Assembly (NCBI GenBank): GCA_029959085.1 | Contig: JARWIR010000024.1 | Coordinates: forward strand, 15,798,296-15,862,295 | DNA: 64,000 bases | DNA from: Nemophila menziesii | Taxonomy: Eukaryota; Streptophyta; Magnoliopsida; Boraginales; Hydrophyllaceae | Reading direction: 5' to 3' | Notes under the pieces: generated by a model | The model's input: the letters and a program-made list of their open reading frames with translations, nothing else | Database searches by the model: none | What the model was told of the DNA's origin: nothing | Translations under genes and position numbers: made by a program | Shown here: positions 1 through 11,733 of the stretch, one piece after another | Layout: every line of letters begins with the position of its first letter | How positions within the stretch are numbered: the first letter of the stretch is position 1

Positions 1-804
1 TCTATTTCTTCTATCTAAGTTCTTTGGAAATTATATGTTTTAATCTGATATTAGCTACTTACCTTTATATTTGATTATGTGTTTTGATTTAATGATTGTT
101 TTCCTTGCGAATGCATGCGTATAGGATTACCTTAATAGTAGTTAGATGGTCTCCTTGACAGGGTGTTTAACTATTGAGCCACCACATAACGACTAGTGTC
201 GATAGTAGTTCTGACAAAACATGCTTCTAACTAGATAGTCATTAGGGTTTGTTTTAATCACCATATCACCAATTGATTGTAGTGTGCTGGATAGGGCCTT
301 AGTGGCGTTTGATAACCCTATTTGAGTCCTCGTCTTGGTTGTGCCGTAGCCCCCTTTGTTGCTCTCAAGGTCTAAGATTGGGAAATTTAGAATCCTGACT
401 AAGTATACCAAGAGCTAATATTCTCCCTTATAAATTAGATCTAATAGCTAGAATTAAAAGGATTGGTGCATACTAGTAAAACCTAAGCTATAACTTTCAT
501 ACTATCTTCTTTTCGTTTCTCTTATTTATTTTATTGTCTTTAGTTTAGTAGTTTAGTTTATTATATAAAAACCAAATAAAAATCTATTTTCCTTTTCTTT
601 CTTTGCGTATTATCTTTTCTATCTTTAATATCTGCACTTGATAAATTGCATAAGTTCTCTCTAACTTTCGTCAGTCCCTGAGGAACGAATCTTCTTATCA
701 TTAAAACTTGCATACGTCCTGTAATACTTGCAGTACAGTGTTAGTTTAGGGTGTGTATTTGCACTTATTTATATCATTATTTTATCACACCTTAGGCCAC
801 ACCA
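1..804 (+). mobile_element. LTR (right part) of an Athila-like Ty3/Gypsy element, cut by window edge
   Basis: This stretch matches, in reverse complement, the LTR at 61673-63202: both share the block around GTCTCCTTGACAGGGTGTTT and the terminal ATCACACC(T)TAGG motif. It ends with CACACCA at 804, agreeing with the TG...CA ends of the other LTRs. No primer-binding site follows. Instead LINE coding sequence begins at once, so this is the 3' LTR of an element lying to the left, or a solo LTR, inserted into that LINE. The small open frames inside it are not genes. Family match is solid; the solo versus 3' LTR status cannot be decided here. Confidence 0.8.
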
Positions 805-1430
805 GCAGTGTTCGATGCACCACATCAATCAACAGGCATACCAGTGACAGATATACTTTGGAAAACAATTTGGGGATCCAACGTACCAACTAAGGTTAGA
901 ATATTTTCTTGGAGAGTATGTAATAATGCAATCCCGACAGGTACACACTTAGAAAAAAGGAAATGTGAAAGCCAAAGCAACTGTCGCTGGTGCGATGCAG
1001 AACAGGAAACAATAGAACATCTACTGCTCAATTGTGGAGTTTCAAAATTTGTTTTGGGCAGGACCGGCACTACAGATACATGTGGACAATGTCGACCTGG
1101 ATGTGGGCCAATGGTATTTTAAAACTGGTTGAAATATATACGACAGGAGGGTGGCAAAAAGAGGTTGTAATCTCCTACATCCTGCTGATGTTGTGGAATC
1201 TCTGGAAGGCAAAAATAAAAAGTCGACACAATAATTCTGACATTGATCCAGAGACAGTGATTCGCCTCACTAATACTCAAGTACATGAACACTTTGGTCC
1301 AAACTGGTTTAACAAAGAACACCCAAGTCTCGAGAATATTACAACACTAACTTCCAGGAATACGGGACTCGATTGCACCACAACGCTCACCTTTACTTGT
1401 GATGCTTCATTCGCACAGACGCATATCCCT
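805..1430 (+). pseudogene. LINE ORF2 remnant: zinc-binding region and start of RNase H
   Basis: Part of an L1-like non-LTR retrotransposon polyprotein. The first frame (808-1122) contains a typical reverse-transcriptase zinc-binding region: WRVCNNAIPTGTHLEKR, then C..C...WC, ETIEHLLLNC. A frameshift near 1060 moves the reading to the frame ending at 1430, with the usual LMLWNLWKAK block and TCDASF, the first strand of the RNase H domain. The frame is then broken by the hAT insertion at 1431. The upstream part (endonuclease, reverse transcriptase) is missing because the LTR at 1-804 sits there. Closely related to the LINE at 60043-61672. Dead copy. Confidence 0.85.
1423..1430. repeat. target site duplication ATATCCCT (left) of the hAT element
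   Basis: The same eight bases occur at 3716-3723 directly after the element. Confidence 0.93.
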
Positions 1431-3715
1431 TAGGGCAGCACACGGGTCGGTTAACCGACCCGTGGGGGTAAACCCAATACCCAAACATTATTTTCGGTTT
1501 TGAATAAAGTAAACCCAATATCCAATTTTTATATATAAAATCCTCGGGTTGGGTGGTAACGGGTTGGGTTGGGTTTGGGTCGGTTTCGGGTAATTGAGGG
1601 ATTTAAATTAATTAATTAACTATCTGATTTACCTAAAAAAAATTTACTTAAATAAACCATCTCATACTGTTTTTTTCTAGTTTCTCAAACATAATTCAGC
1701 TATTACATGGTTTAATTCTAATTGATTGAATTGAATTACGTCACATTAAATTGAATTACAGAATTACATATCAATTAACTGAATTACAGAATTAGAAACC
1801 AAATAAGTAAATCAAAAATCATCACAGATTGACATGTTGTAACCATAACTTGTGCAAAATCAACAATTTGTACAACCTTGGGTGCAAATGTTGTTGTGAA
1901 TCCAAAATCTGTCCAAAAACAATCCAAAAAGTCCACCTTCCAACTTTAACATAAGTTGCAAATTTCCAAAAACTGGATAGAAGAATGATGTTAGATTGTT
2001 TGAGCCTCAGAAGGAGTCTCATCATTGGCTACAAACAATTATTGCCTCAGATTTTGTAATCTTCATTGGCATTAAAACCTGAGGGACATGTTTAGGGACA
2101 AGGGACTTATCAAATAACTTACAAGAAACAATAATCAAGTCACTTGTTGCCAACTCAACCAATTATTCAACTCCTATTTACTCATTCATTAACCTTAACT
2201 TAATCATTGTAGTTAGGTCAAATTAATTGGGAGATGCATACAAAGTGTGATGATTAACAATGTTACTTGTAAGTTATAAGAATTCAGCTTTATACCTTAG
2301 GTTATTGGTTTCTAACTTGTTAAAGTTGAGTCTTGCGAGGACTCACTTAACTCGTCTAAGCCAAAATAACCTGCCAAATGTCACAAAACAACAAAAGATC
2401 AATTAGTATGTAAAATTAGCTAGTCAACAAAAATCACAAACCAAGTATTCATAAAGTTGTTACCTAACTCAGTATCCAAGATTAAACCCAATATCCATTT
2501 CTTTTAATGAAAAAGGTTACATGGACAACCTTGCCACCATTCTTAGTAACAATAACTTATTGACTGTTATTTAGAATGGTGACAAAGTCATCCACGTAAC
2601 CTTGTTTTGGAAGCTACAGAAATGTAAATTAATACCTGTAAATTTGAAATGGAGAAACAAATCAATCAAATCCAGAAAAGGTCCATTAATGTTAACAGCA
2701 TTTGCGAATCATGCAAGTAAATCAAGGGAACAATCTGTTAGCCAATATTCAATATTCATAATTCAAATGAAAACTAAGTACACAACTTTAACATGTAACC
2801 AAGAAATTACCTTTAATTTGATTAACAAAGCAAGTACACGACAAACACCAACACCAATTGAAGTATTGAACATTAGCGAGTCCATGAAAACACAAAATAA
2901 ACCATCTATTAGCCAATATCTATTATCGAATTAAAATCCTTCAATAAAACAATTATTTGTTTCTAAATCAAAAGACTTACACATACAATAACTTATAACA
3001 CAATCGGAATTACAGAAAATCAAAAAACGAACCTTAGGGTTTCGAATATCCAAAACATCTCGAACCCAACCCTCGATCTACACCTCTAACCACCACCGTG
3101 CCATACATAGGCTTCTTTATAATCCAACCCTCGATCTACACCTCTAACCATGGTTAGATGATTAAATCCAGAACCCAAAAGGATGAGCTTTATCAGAGAA
3201 GGAGAGAATATAACCCATAGTAAGTAGTAACCCACCACTGTTCCATACTTAAGACGGTGTATAATATCGCTCAAAACGCCGGCGAGATTAGACGGGGAAG
3301 GAGAGAAGCAGGGCTACGGCGGGTAGGGTTTTCGATATGACCTAGAGAGGAAGATGGGGATGGGGAAGATGCAGGGCTAGAAGTTTAGGGTTTTCGAGAG
3401 AGAGAGAAGGCGGTGAGAGAGAGAGAGAGGGGTCAAATGACCCTTCTTGTAATGATGAGTGAAAAGCAACGAAAACAAAAGCAGCGTATTCCATACGCTG
3501 CTGAATTCATATTATATAAAAAAAAAAATAGCGTACGGGTCGGGTGCGGGTAACCGCGGGTTTGGCAAAGCCAAACCCATCAACCGGCCCAATACCCAAA
3601 TAATTTATTTGTTTGGCCCAACGGGCTCGGGTGGGGCTCGGTTTGGGTTTTTTCGGGCCACTTTTGGGTCGGATAAAACGGTTCCGCGGGTTTGGGTCCG
3701 GTGTGTGCAGCCCTA
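1431..3715. mobile_element. non-autonomous hAT element, 2.3 kb, with 8-bp TSD
   Basis: Ends TAGGGCAGCACAC and, inverted, TAGGGCTGCACAC: a 13-bp terminal repeat with one mismatch. It is flanked by a perfect 8-bp duplication ATATCCCT (1423-1430 and 3716-3723), as expected for the hAT superfamily. Subterminal regions are full of GGGTCGG and GGGTTTGG motifs. They include a perfect 22-bp palindrome at 1442-1463 centred on GGTTAACC and a 9-bp-arm hairpin near 3556-3578. No transposase frame is visible; the interior has a 25-bp direct repeat (about 3068 and 3124) and a GA-rich run near 3395-3430. Mobilised in trans, by inference. Confidence 0.9.
1442..1463. repeat. perfect 22-bp subterminal palindrome of the hAT element
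   Basis: Two 11-base arms, ACGGGTCGGTT and AACCGACCCGT, meet without a spacer. GGGTCGG-type motifs are also concentrated at the other end (3530-3715). Subterminal repeats in hAT elements are commonly transposase-binding sites; binding here is inferred. Confidence 0.8.
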
Positions 3716-3723
3716 ATATCCCT

Positions 3724-4180
3724 ACAAGGATTGGGATTATTCAGATAAATTAAGTCGAAGTATCACGGGTAAAATACATGACAATGACCAGTTGTAATAC
3801 CATAGTAGAAGGGGAAGCTCTGGCCATCATCAAGGCATTAGAGATTGGAAAACAATGGCCGCAACAAGATAAAACCTTTTTCTCGGATAACCTTGACTTG
3901 ATTCAAGGTATACAGCAAGTGTCGGCAGCTAGATGGGATCTTAGACCGTACATCAGGCATTTTTACAAATTGGCCGGGGAATCGGGCCCAGTCTTTTTTA
4001 AACACATTCCCCGTAGATTTAATGCATGTGCTGATCGTCTAGCAAAAGAAACAAGGCACAGGGCAATTGACGGATCTTTGTTTTTCGACGTTCTGATTAA
4101 CAGGTTCTCGAAACTTGGTATTGGTTAATATTTTAGATTCTTGGTTCTTTGTAATATATGTACCCGTCCAAAATAAAAAA
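3724..4180 (+). pseudogene. LINE RNase H (C-terminal part) and 3' tail
   Basis: Continuation of the LINE broken at 1430. The frame 3778-4128 carries the rest of an RNase H (RVT_3-type) domain: EGEALAIIKALE, FSDNLDLIQGIQQ and HIPRRFNACADRLAKE, which hold the later acidic and histidine catalytic positions. It ends SKLGIG followed by TAA at 4126-4128. The partner LINE at 60081 ends in the same SKIGIG motif. After the stop comes a short A-rich 3' region (AAAATAAAAAATG near 4170). The first acidic residue lies on the other side of the hAT insertion. Confidence 0.85.
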
Positions 4181-5296
4181 TGTCTTTCTAATTAGTGATT
4201 AAATGATTTGATTTAGAGATGCTTCTCGAGAAGCGTTTATGTGTTTTTTTGTATTTTTTCTTTTAAATATTTTTTCTCAAATTATTTTATTAATTACATA
4301 AAAGAGTAAAAGAAAAACTCAAAAGACATAGATATATACTCCATTATTTTTAAAAGAATTATCAATTGCCTACCGTCAGGTTCACAATCTAGACGTATAC
4401 GCAAGCATTAAAAGGACAATAACTGTATAGCTAAGACATAGGGTCCAAAGCATCGCTGATCTAAGATATACTTGCAAGCAGCCAAACATCTTTGTTGATC
4501 ACTCTTTATTTCGGCCCACTAGCTATTTCGAAAGTAACAACGATTGACAATGAAATTTCAAACAAATATGAAAACGATTTGTCTCTTATTTAGCATATGA
4601 CCCAAATTAATGACTATGATAATTGCAGCTAGCTGCTAAGCTCATCTAGAGGTATACTACACTACTGCATCATTAATTTATTATCATCCTTATTGCACAA
4701 GCATAGCTATAGCTATAGCTTGGTCAATGTCACCTTTGTCCATTGTGTAACCATTAATACGACCCTTGAGTTGTGAGTTGTGACCTTGTCGTTCCAGTAT
4801 TAATGTTCATCATTGGTGGTATATTCATTTATTTTTGTTTCTTGTACCTAGTTCCAAACTTTCAGTTGGCGAATTTAGGAAAACGGCCTTTAAATCATTA
4901 TTTTCTTAACCTGCATATTATGTTTGTGGAAGCCTTGGTGAAGTATTCACTATTTTCTTTGACAAATAAAAAAAAGTATTCACTATTTTTTCTAATTGGT
5001 AGTTTTTTTATTCAAACAGAATTTATATAAATAAGAAAAAAACCCTAAGATATAAAAAAGTAGTTAGTCAATACCCGAAGGTATGACATCCTAAAAAACA
5101 TCTTACCCAACTAAAAGGGTATGTTATCGGCCCAATTACCATCCAAGATATCCTCTAAATAGTATTTGGCAATCTAGTCGACTCATCTATTCTTACTCAT
5201 GAGTAAAGAAGAAGTAATCATTCATGTCCTTTACGATATTACAAATGTCATCAAATAACATCAAAATATTCCTATCTATTGTGGTTGAGCCATTAG
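4181..5296. other. unassigned AT-rich stretch
   Basis: No coding similarity, terminal repeats or RNA gene is recognisable. The open frames at 4773-5030 and 5224-5502 have low-complexity or LTR-overlapping translations and are treated as chance. A short direct repeat AGTATTCACTATTTT occurs near 4939 and 4975. Confidence 0.5.
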
Positions 5297-5301
5297 CTAA
5301 G

Positions 5302-6827
5302 TGTCATCCCCTAATGTGTGATAAAAGATCAACACTCAAGGAGGGTGACTTCCCGCAAATGGACGGGTCATTGACAAGTAATAATTTTGATAAATGTGAG
5401 TTGTCTTCTCCACAAGGACTATCATTGACAAATAATGTAGAGTTGCTAAGAAATGACGATAATATAAATAATATATTTGTTTGGTTTTCGTTAAAGGACT
5501 AAAATGCAAATAAGATAAGGATTAACTAAAAAGACATATAATTAAAATACTAAAAAAACAAGAAAGGGATGCGAGTATGCTTAATTCTTGCGGGTAATCT
5601 TCCTAATAAACTATTAACTTGTTAATTGGTATAAGGGCGAGCTGGGTTGTTCACATTAGTCGGGATTCAACAATCCTTGTAAATCCTGTCGGTAGCTTAG
5701 AAGGCAACCTTCCCCCATTAGAGACCCTTCTCAGGTGACCATAAAAATGGTTTCCGATGGTTTAAGTTCTAACCTGATCGATTACCGCACTCTAGACGCT
5801 TATATACTATGTCCGAAATCCGACCCCACTCCGAGGTGTTAGTCAAAAGTATCAAACTATCCAATAGGTGAACAAAGCACGAATAGGAAACATGCATAAT
5901 ATAATCAATGGAAATATAATAATATTCAATTGAATTAAAGAACAAAATATCCCATATACAAATAATATAGAATATAATCAATTAGAGTTCATACCCATTG
6001 CAAGCCTCAAGCATAGGAGGTTTAGGTCATAAAGATAAACGACAAATTGAAGAAAAATAATACCAAAATCATGTTTAAAAGCTAAAACAGAATAAAATTA
6101 ACCTAAAGAACGACAGGAATTGGATAATGGATGGTTGAGAATGATGGAATTGGGTGGAAACCCTCCTCCTCTTCTTCTCTCCCTCCAAAACGATTTGCTC
6201 CTCCCTCATCTGAAATATTTGATGTCTAATGATGTATTATGATTTAGGAGGCTTCTAATATGCTTTTCTACTAACCTAAAAACGTTTTAGGGGTCAAACA
6301 GTCTCACTTAAATGAGTTACTAATGACCCAACCCGTTTTTAGGTAATGTTGTCCATGTTCGAGTCACGGTGGAAGCAAATGACATAACTTTTTCATCTCA
6401 ACTCCGAATTCACTTCTGTCACCTCTCATGCAGCACAGACTTCAATCTATTTTCAAATCAAAAGGAATCAACTCCAAATCTATTACCAATAATTCACGGT
6501 GACTGAAACAATACGATGTTAAGATTTCTCCAATAAACACTCTAACTTCCCAAAGTGACTTTTAGCTCCAATTACGTCTTGGCTTGGGGTTTATCTTGAT
6601 ATTTTGAATTATCCTCATCATCTTGGTGTCTTATGTCAACCATGTACCTAATAGATACAAGCTTAACACACAATTTAGGCACAAAAGCTCTATATACAAC
6701 AATATGTCCAAAACAGGAGACAAATATACAATATGTCTAATACTAGGGACAAATCCCTCACTTAGGCCCAAGAAACTATCAAAATAATGTCTTGTGCATA
6801 GATTAATCTATCAAAAAAAATATATCA
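5302..6827 (-). mobile_element. solo LTR of Athila-like type with TSD CTAAG
   Basis: On the minus strand it starts TGATATAT (decayed from TGATGTCT) and ends near GGGGATGACA. On the plus strand it reads TGTCATCCCC...TATATCA. A perfect 5-bp duplication CTAAG flanks it (5297-5301 and 6828-6832). It shares the LTR landmarks of this family: the region around TCACATTAGTCGGGATT, the block CCTCACTTAGGCCCAA near the TG end, and a 1.5 kb length. With TSDs directly at both LTR ends and no internal sequence, it formed by LTR-LTR recombination. Confidence 0.85.
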
Positions 6828-6845
6828 CTAAGTGACTAATAATAT

Positions 6846-8490
6846 TGATGTCTTCTCTTTTGTAATAGATTAATTCACTCACGAGACATCTTTTTGAAGG
6901 TCTACTGTCTTAAGTGAGTGATTTTTCTGTAATATTCGCTATATCTTACTTTTCTACATTCTTCTGGACATATGGCTCTTTATAAATTTTTTTGTGCTTT
7001 AATTGTTTGTTAAGTGTGTATATTTTAGGTACATTATTGACACTAGAGTCCAAAGAGATGAGGATAAGTCAAGAAATCAAGTCCAAACCCAAGCAAAGAC
7101 GTAAAAAGAGCTTAAAGTCACTTTGGAAAAGCTAGAACGTTTACCAAGAAGTCTTGATGTCATATTGTTTCAGTCACCATGATTAATTGGTTAGAGCTTT
7201 TGAGAAAATTCCTTTTGATGCAGATAGAACTTGAAGTCAGTGACGCGTGAGAGGTGACAGAAGTCAATTTGGATTTGATACGAGAAAGTTATGCTATTTG
7301 TTTCCACCATGACTCGAACTTAGACAACACTGGCATAAAATAGGTTATGCTACTTTTAACCCAACTAAGTGAGACCATAAGGCCCAACAAGTTTTTTGGC
7401 CAAGTATATAAGCATATTAGAAGCTCCAAATTCAACATACTTCAACTTTTATCAAAATTTTCTGTCAAGGAGAGAGCTTAGATGCCTGGAGAGAAGAGAA
7501 GAGAAGAGAAGAGAAGAGAAGAAGGGTTTCCACCCAAGTTCATCAATCTCCGCCATTCCAAAACTATTCCATTCTGTATCTTAGGTTAATTTTATTTTGT
7601 TTTATTTTCTAAACATGATTTTGGTATTAGTTTCTTTAAATTTTAGTTTTATTAGTATGAACTAAACCTCATGTGATTGAGGCTTGCAATGTGTATGACT
7701 TTAGTTGATTATTTTATGTTATTTGATTATAGGATATTTTATTATTGAAATAAATTAAGGATTATTTTCCATTGATTATATATTTGTTTTTGTTTCCTAT
7801 TCGTTCCCTGATCATGTATTAAATAGTATTGAACATTTGGCTATCACCTGGGAGATGGGTCGGATTTCTGAACTAGTATATAAGTGACTAGTGTGCGGTA
7901 GTAAAGAGAGGTCTTGCCTAGCTAGTTAGTCAATAGGGTTTGAACTTTAACATTCGAAAGCATTTGCAGGGTCAAACAGAAGGGGTCACTGGTGTCGTAG
8001 GATAACTTTCTAAGCTACCAGGGAGGGAGTTAGAGGGACTTTTGAATCCCTGCTAATGTGAAAAGCCAAATCGCCTTATATAAAACAATGTCTAAATAGT
8101 TGATTAGGGGATTACCCACAAGAATCAAGCATATATCTCATCCCCTTTCTTATCGTTTAGCATTTTAATAATTTTTCTTTTAGTTAATAATTTTTCTTTT
8201 ATTTCAGTTTAGTTGTTAATCATAAAACCCTACAAATATTGCAATTAAATTATTGTCAATTATCTTGCGATTCTACATTATCACCCCAACAAATATTGTA
8301 TTTATATTATTGTCAATTATCTTGCGATTATACATTATCATACTTCCAGAACACTTTAATCATAACTTTTATAGTCCTTGTGGAGACAATAATCCCTATA
8401 GTTATATTTATTACTTGTCAACGACCCGTATACGTGCATGGAGTCACCCTTCGTTAGGGTTGGTTTTATATCACACTTTGGGAGATGTTA
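6846..8490 (+). mobile_element. LTR (plus orientation), head-to-head with the solo LTR at 5302-6827
   Basis: Begins TGATGTCTTCTCTTTTG and continues with GTGAGTGATTTTTC, GTTAAGTGTGTA and the promoter-proximal and R-like blocks seen in the other LTRs of this group. The end near 8490 aligns with the ATCACGCCTTGGGGGC end of the LTR at 9968-11527. It has a small AGAAG repeat at about 7488-7530. No primer-binding site follows, and the next sequence is the 3' half of an element (X), so the internal 5' part has been deleted or this is an independent LTR. No clear TSD. Confidence 0.7.
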
Positions 8491-8770
8491 GATAAGATTC
8501 CCGGGAGAGGTACTATTGCTCCTTGATGGTTATTCGGGCTACCACCAAATTTGTATGGATCCAGTCTTCCACCGGTGTACTGCTCGTGGAGAAAACCATG
8601 ATAAGCGAATGCACTACGGTGCGCATGTCGAGCTCAATCTTATTCAACGGTGTACCGCGCCTATCCGACGATAGTACTGCCTACCAACCCGTAGCGAGTG
8701 AAGTGATAACCGTGGTACAATTTTAAACACTATAGTAGATCATGGTATAGCACCCATATCCTTCGGTATA
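8491..8770 (+). repeat. decayed palindromic array of element X
   Basis: Contains scattered variants of GCGGTGTACCGC and its complement (CACCGGTGTACTGC, AACGGTGTACCGCGCC, CTTCGGTATACC). The same motif type lies at the same relative place, between the Gag-protease frame and the downstream ORF, in elements A (15339-15690) and C (25930-26690). The open frame at 8523-8726 runs through it and is treated as non-coding. Confidence 0.55.
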
Positions 8771-9169
8771 CCAAACGAGGTCGCCTAACAACATTGAAGA
8801 GGAGGAATTGTTCATACCATCGATCAAAACCTCAAGTCTCCTTATTTTCCAAACACCCGAACTCTAATGTTGAGGTTTCACCAAACCTTCACCACACATC
8901 AAAATACAAAAAAATCATATCAAAATTCATCTTTCCTATCATAGAAAGAAATATTCCCAAATCATTCCAAAACACCTAAAAATCAAGAATAAAATCCAAA
9001 AAATTTCCAAAACGTTTTTCTAAAATTCCTTAAATCCTTATCACCCACGTAAGACTCCATGATACCCACTTCAATAATAATCATACTTACACCTTTTACA
9101 ACCCAAATAACACCTTATTAACCCAAAATAAATGTGTAATTTCAAGGGTGGTTCAACTTTGGGTTGCAG

Positions 9170-9900
9170 GTCAAAAGAGATGACAAATATAATCATTATC
9201 AAGTGATAGGGAGATGGCAAAGAATCAATAGAAAGAAAGAGATAAAATCAATAGGAAGACAAGTGAGATTTGTGTAAGTTCAGAGAAGAAAAAGGGTAAT
9301 TCGAGTCAAGCAATTAGAGGGGAGCTGGCGATGTTGTGTTTGAATCCTCATGAGAAAGCAATTTTGATTAGGGAAGAGAAGATGCCACAATCTCTTCAAG
9401 TTGAGATTCTTGTACTCTTGATAAGTAAATATTCTAAGCGCTTATTAGCTCTCGCCAAAATAAACATGCCCCGATTAATACCATCACACGAGAGAGTATT
9501 CGAGGATGAAGTTAAAGAAGGTGAGTACAAGAGATTTCTAGTGATGAGTGATAAATTGGTATTGACTACATTCATGATGAGGCAATTGATTTTATGTGTT
9601 GAGTTAGTATTCGAGTTCTATCTGCCGAGATAGCGAAGGTCGAGTTCTAGTTTGAGAAGAATTAGTTCCTATCATAGTTGAAGAGATTCGTAGCCATTTC
9701 GAGTTTAAGAGATTAGTTGGACCATACAAGCATCAACAAGCGGTGATGAAGATCGCTACTTTTGATTGGGATCTATTATCCAATCATGTGTTGAGTAAAG
9801 AGTTGGTACAAAAACACAAAGGAGAGTCGAAGGCGCCTTGTCCTTACAAGTACTTTTAACCTAATGCACGAGTATGGCACCACTTCCCTACACCATAAGC
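9170..9900 (+). pseudogene. downstream ORF remnant (element X), 'putative plant transposon protein'-like
   Basis: The frame at 9331-9633 reads ...PHERVFEDEVKEGEYKRFLVMSDKLVLTTFMMRQLILCVELVFEFY. It matches in order the remnants in A (16382: LTNKQIFEMEFGKEEYRRFLEKG) and C (minus strand near 25130-25230). Further on, the 9720-9870 part reads in broken frames as VGPYKHQQAVMKIATFDWD and PYKYF. I recall this layout from the plant family Pfam PF20167, often found in Athila and Tat elements; that name is from memory. Function unknown. Frameshifts and stops make this copy dead. Confidence 0.6.
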
Positions 9901-9967
9901 TTTTGGGAATGTTCAAATCTTGGTGTGGTAAGTAAGAAATTTTCCATTTTCTTGAATTGTCGGTCCT

Positions 9968-11527
9968 TGATTTCTCTATTTTTGTGATGGATTAATCCAC
10001 TTTCGAGACATTATTTTAGGAGTTTAGTGGGCCTAAGTGAGGGATTTTCCCTAATATATTCTATATTGTACTTTTTGCCTCTCATTTTGGTCATATTGTT
10101 ATTTATAGATCTTTTATGCCTTAATTTTGTGTTAAGTGTGTAAAAATAAAAAAAATTAGATAGATGGTTGATACAAGGTTCCAATATGAAGAGAAGAAGT
10201 CAAAAAGTCAAGATAAACCCCAAGCCAAGGCGAAATTTGACCCTAGAGTCACTTTAGGAAGTTGGAGTGTTTGCCTGAGAAATCTCATTGTCATATTGTT
10301 TTAGTCACCATGAATGATTTCTATGAGATTAAAGTAAGTGTCGTGTGGGAAGTGACTAAATTCAATTCAGAGTTGAGATGAAGAATGCCACTTGCTTCCA
10401 CCGTAACTCGAACCAGTCCAACTTTAGCTTAAAACAGGTTGGGCCCTTCTAAACCTAATTAAGTGAGCCAAAGGGGGCCCAATTTTTTTTAGCTATCATA
10501 TAAGTCATTTAACATCCCCCTTATCATTATCTATCAATCAATTAACTTCATATTATACAAGAGGGCAAGAGCAGAAGAGCTGGAGAGAAGAAAATAAGGG
10601 TGTGTCCATAAACCCAACGATTCTTCCCCAACTATTCATAGAATCATCTCTTCCTTAAGAGTAACAATCATATATTTTTTCTTTTAATTATGATTTTTTC
10701 TTTAGCTTTTATTAGTTTTATTAACTTTAGAATTAACTAAACCCTCATTGCTTGAGGTTTCTTATGTAAGAACTTATGCTTAAATAGATAATTGCTTTAT
10801 TGAATTTGGGACAAATGCTCAAGTGAGAATGGTATTATTTCATTCCATTGACTATGTGTTTGTTTTAATACTACTTGTGTTCTGGACAAATAGTGACTAA
10901 CCCTAGTAATCGAGCTAGCACCCGAAGTAGCAGGTTTTATTGCTGAAATATCATATAGATGTCTAGTGTGCGGTAGTGATCCGAACGGGCTTGCCTAGCT
11001 AGATAGTCAAAAGGGTAAGAATTAGTACATCGCATCGCCTAGGGTGTCCTTAGACAAGTCCCCTAGTTGTGTTAAGGTTTCTCTCTAAGCTACCCTAATA
11101 GAGTTAGAGAGATATCAGAATGCTGACTAATGCGTATTCACCAACTCACCCTTATCAATAAAACTTTTAAACCAGAGGCATAAGGGACTACTAGCAATTC
11201 CTCAAGCAACTCTCTCATCTTTAGTTCATATTTTTTTTACTTAGTTCTTTACTTTAATATTTGTCTTAATCGTGTCTCTTTAATTAAATTCGTATTTAAT
11301 CATTGAAAACCAAATATATATGTTACTGTTTAAGTTTTTTTCATTTACTTATTCCTATTGCAAACTCTACATATTTACAATATTCAAAGCATAATTATCT
11401 ACATTGATAGTCTCTGTGGAGATGACAAACCCTCACTTATCAGTTTATTACGTGTCAATGACACGTACACTTGTGTTAAGTCACCCCTCCTTGGAGTTGG
11501 TTTATTATCACGCCTTGGGGGCGAACA
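9968..11527 (+). mobile_element. 5' LTR of Athila-like element A
   Basis: Starts TGATTTCTC (decayed TGATGTCTC) and ends about GGGGGCGAACA, followed by a primer-binding site and gag. It is 1.56 kb, like its relatives. It abuts the 3' part of element X directly on its left, so either A inserted into X or the two were joined by recombination. No TSD could be confirmed. Confidence 0.8.
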
Positions 11528-11533
11528 AGTTTT

Positions 11534-11551
11534 TGGCACCACTGCTGGGGA
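11534..11551 (+). other. primer-binding site of element A, decayed
   Basis: TGGCACCACTGCTGGGGA corresponds to the intact site in elements B and E (TGGCGCCGCTGCCGGGGA, complementary to the 3' end of plant tRNA-Asp). All three differences change a CpG to CpA or TpG, the signature of methylated-cytosine deamination. Confidence 0.85.
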
Positions 11552-11733
11552 TTATAATGTTAGATTTTTGTGTTTTTATTTTAGTGTAGAAATGTCTAGT
11601 TTGTTTTTGATTTTATATTGCTTTCTCGTTTTTGTCTCTTTATAGATTCACAAGTTTTGGTGTATGCTCTCAAATGCCGAGAAGTTTCTTCGAGACCAAA
11701 AAAGAGAGAAAGAACGAGAAAAGCGCAAGTGGT

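Noticed and set aside
192..411. Minus-strand 72-codon ORF
   Set aside because: Lies within an LTR, and the inverted relative at 61673-63202 does not support a coding sequence.
4181..5296. Host gene between LINE and solo LTR
   Set aside because: No exon-like coding bias, splice signals or recognisable protein in any frame.
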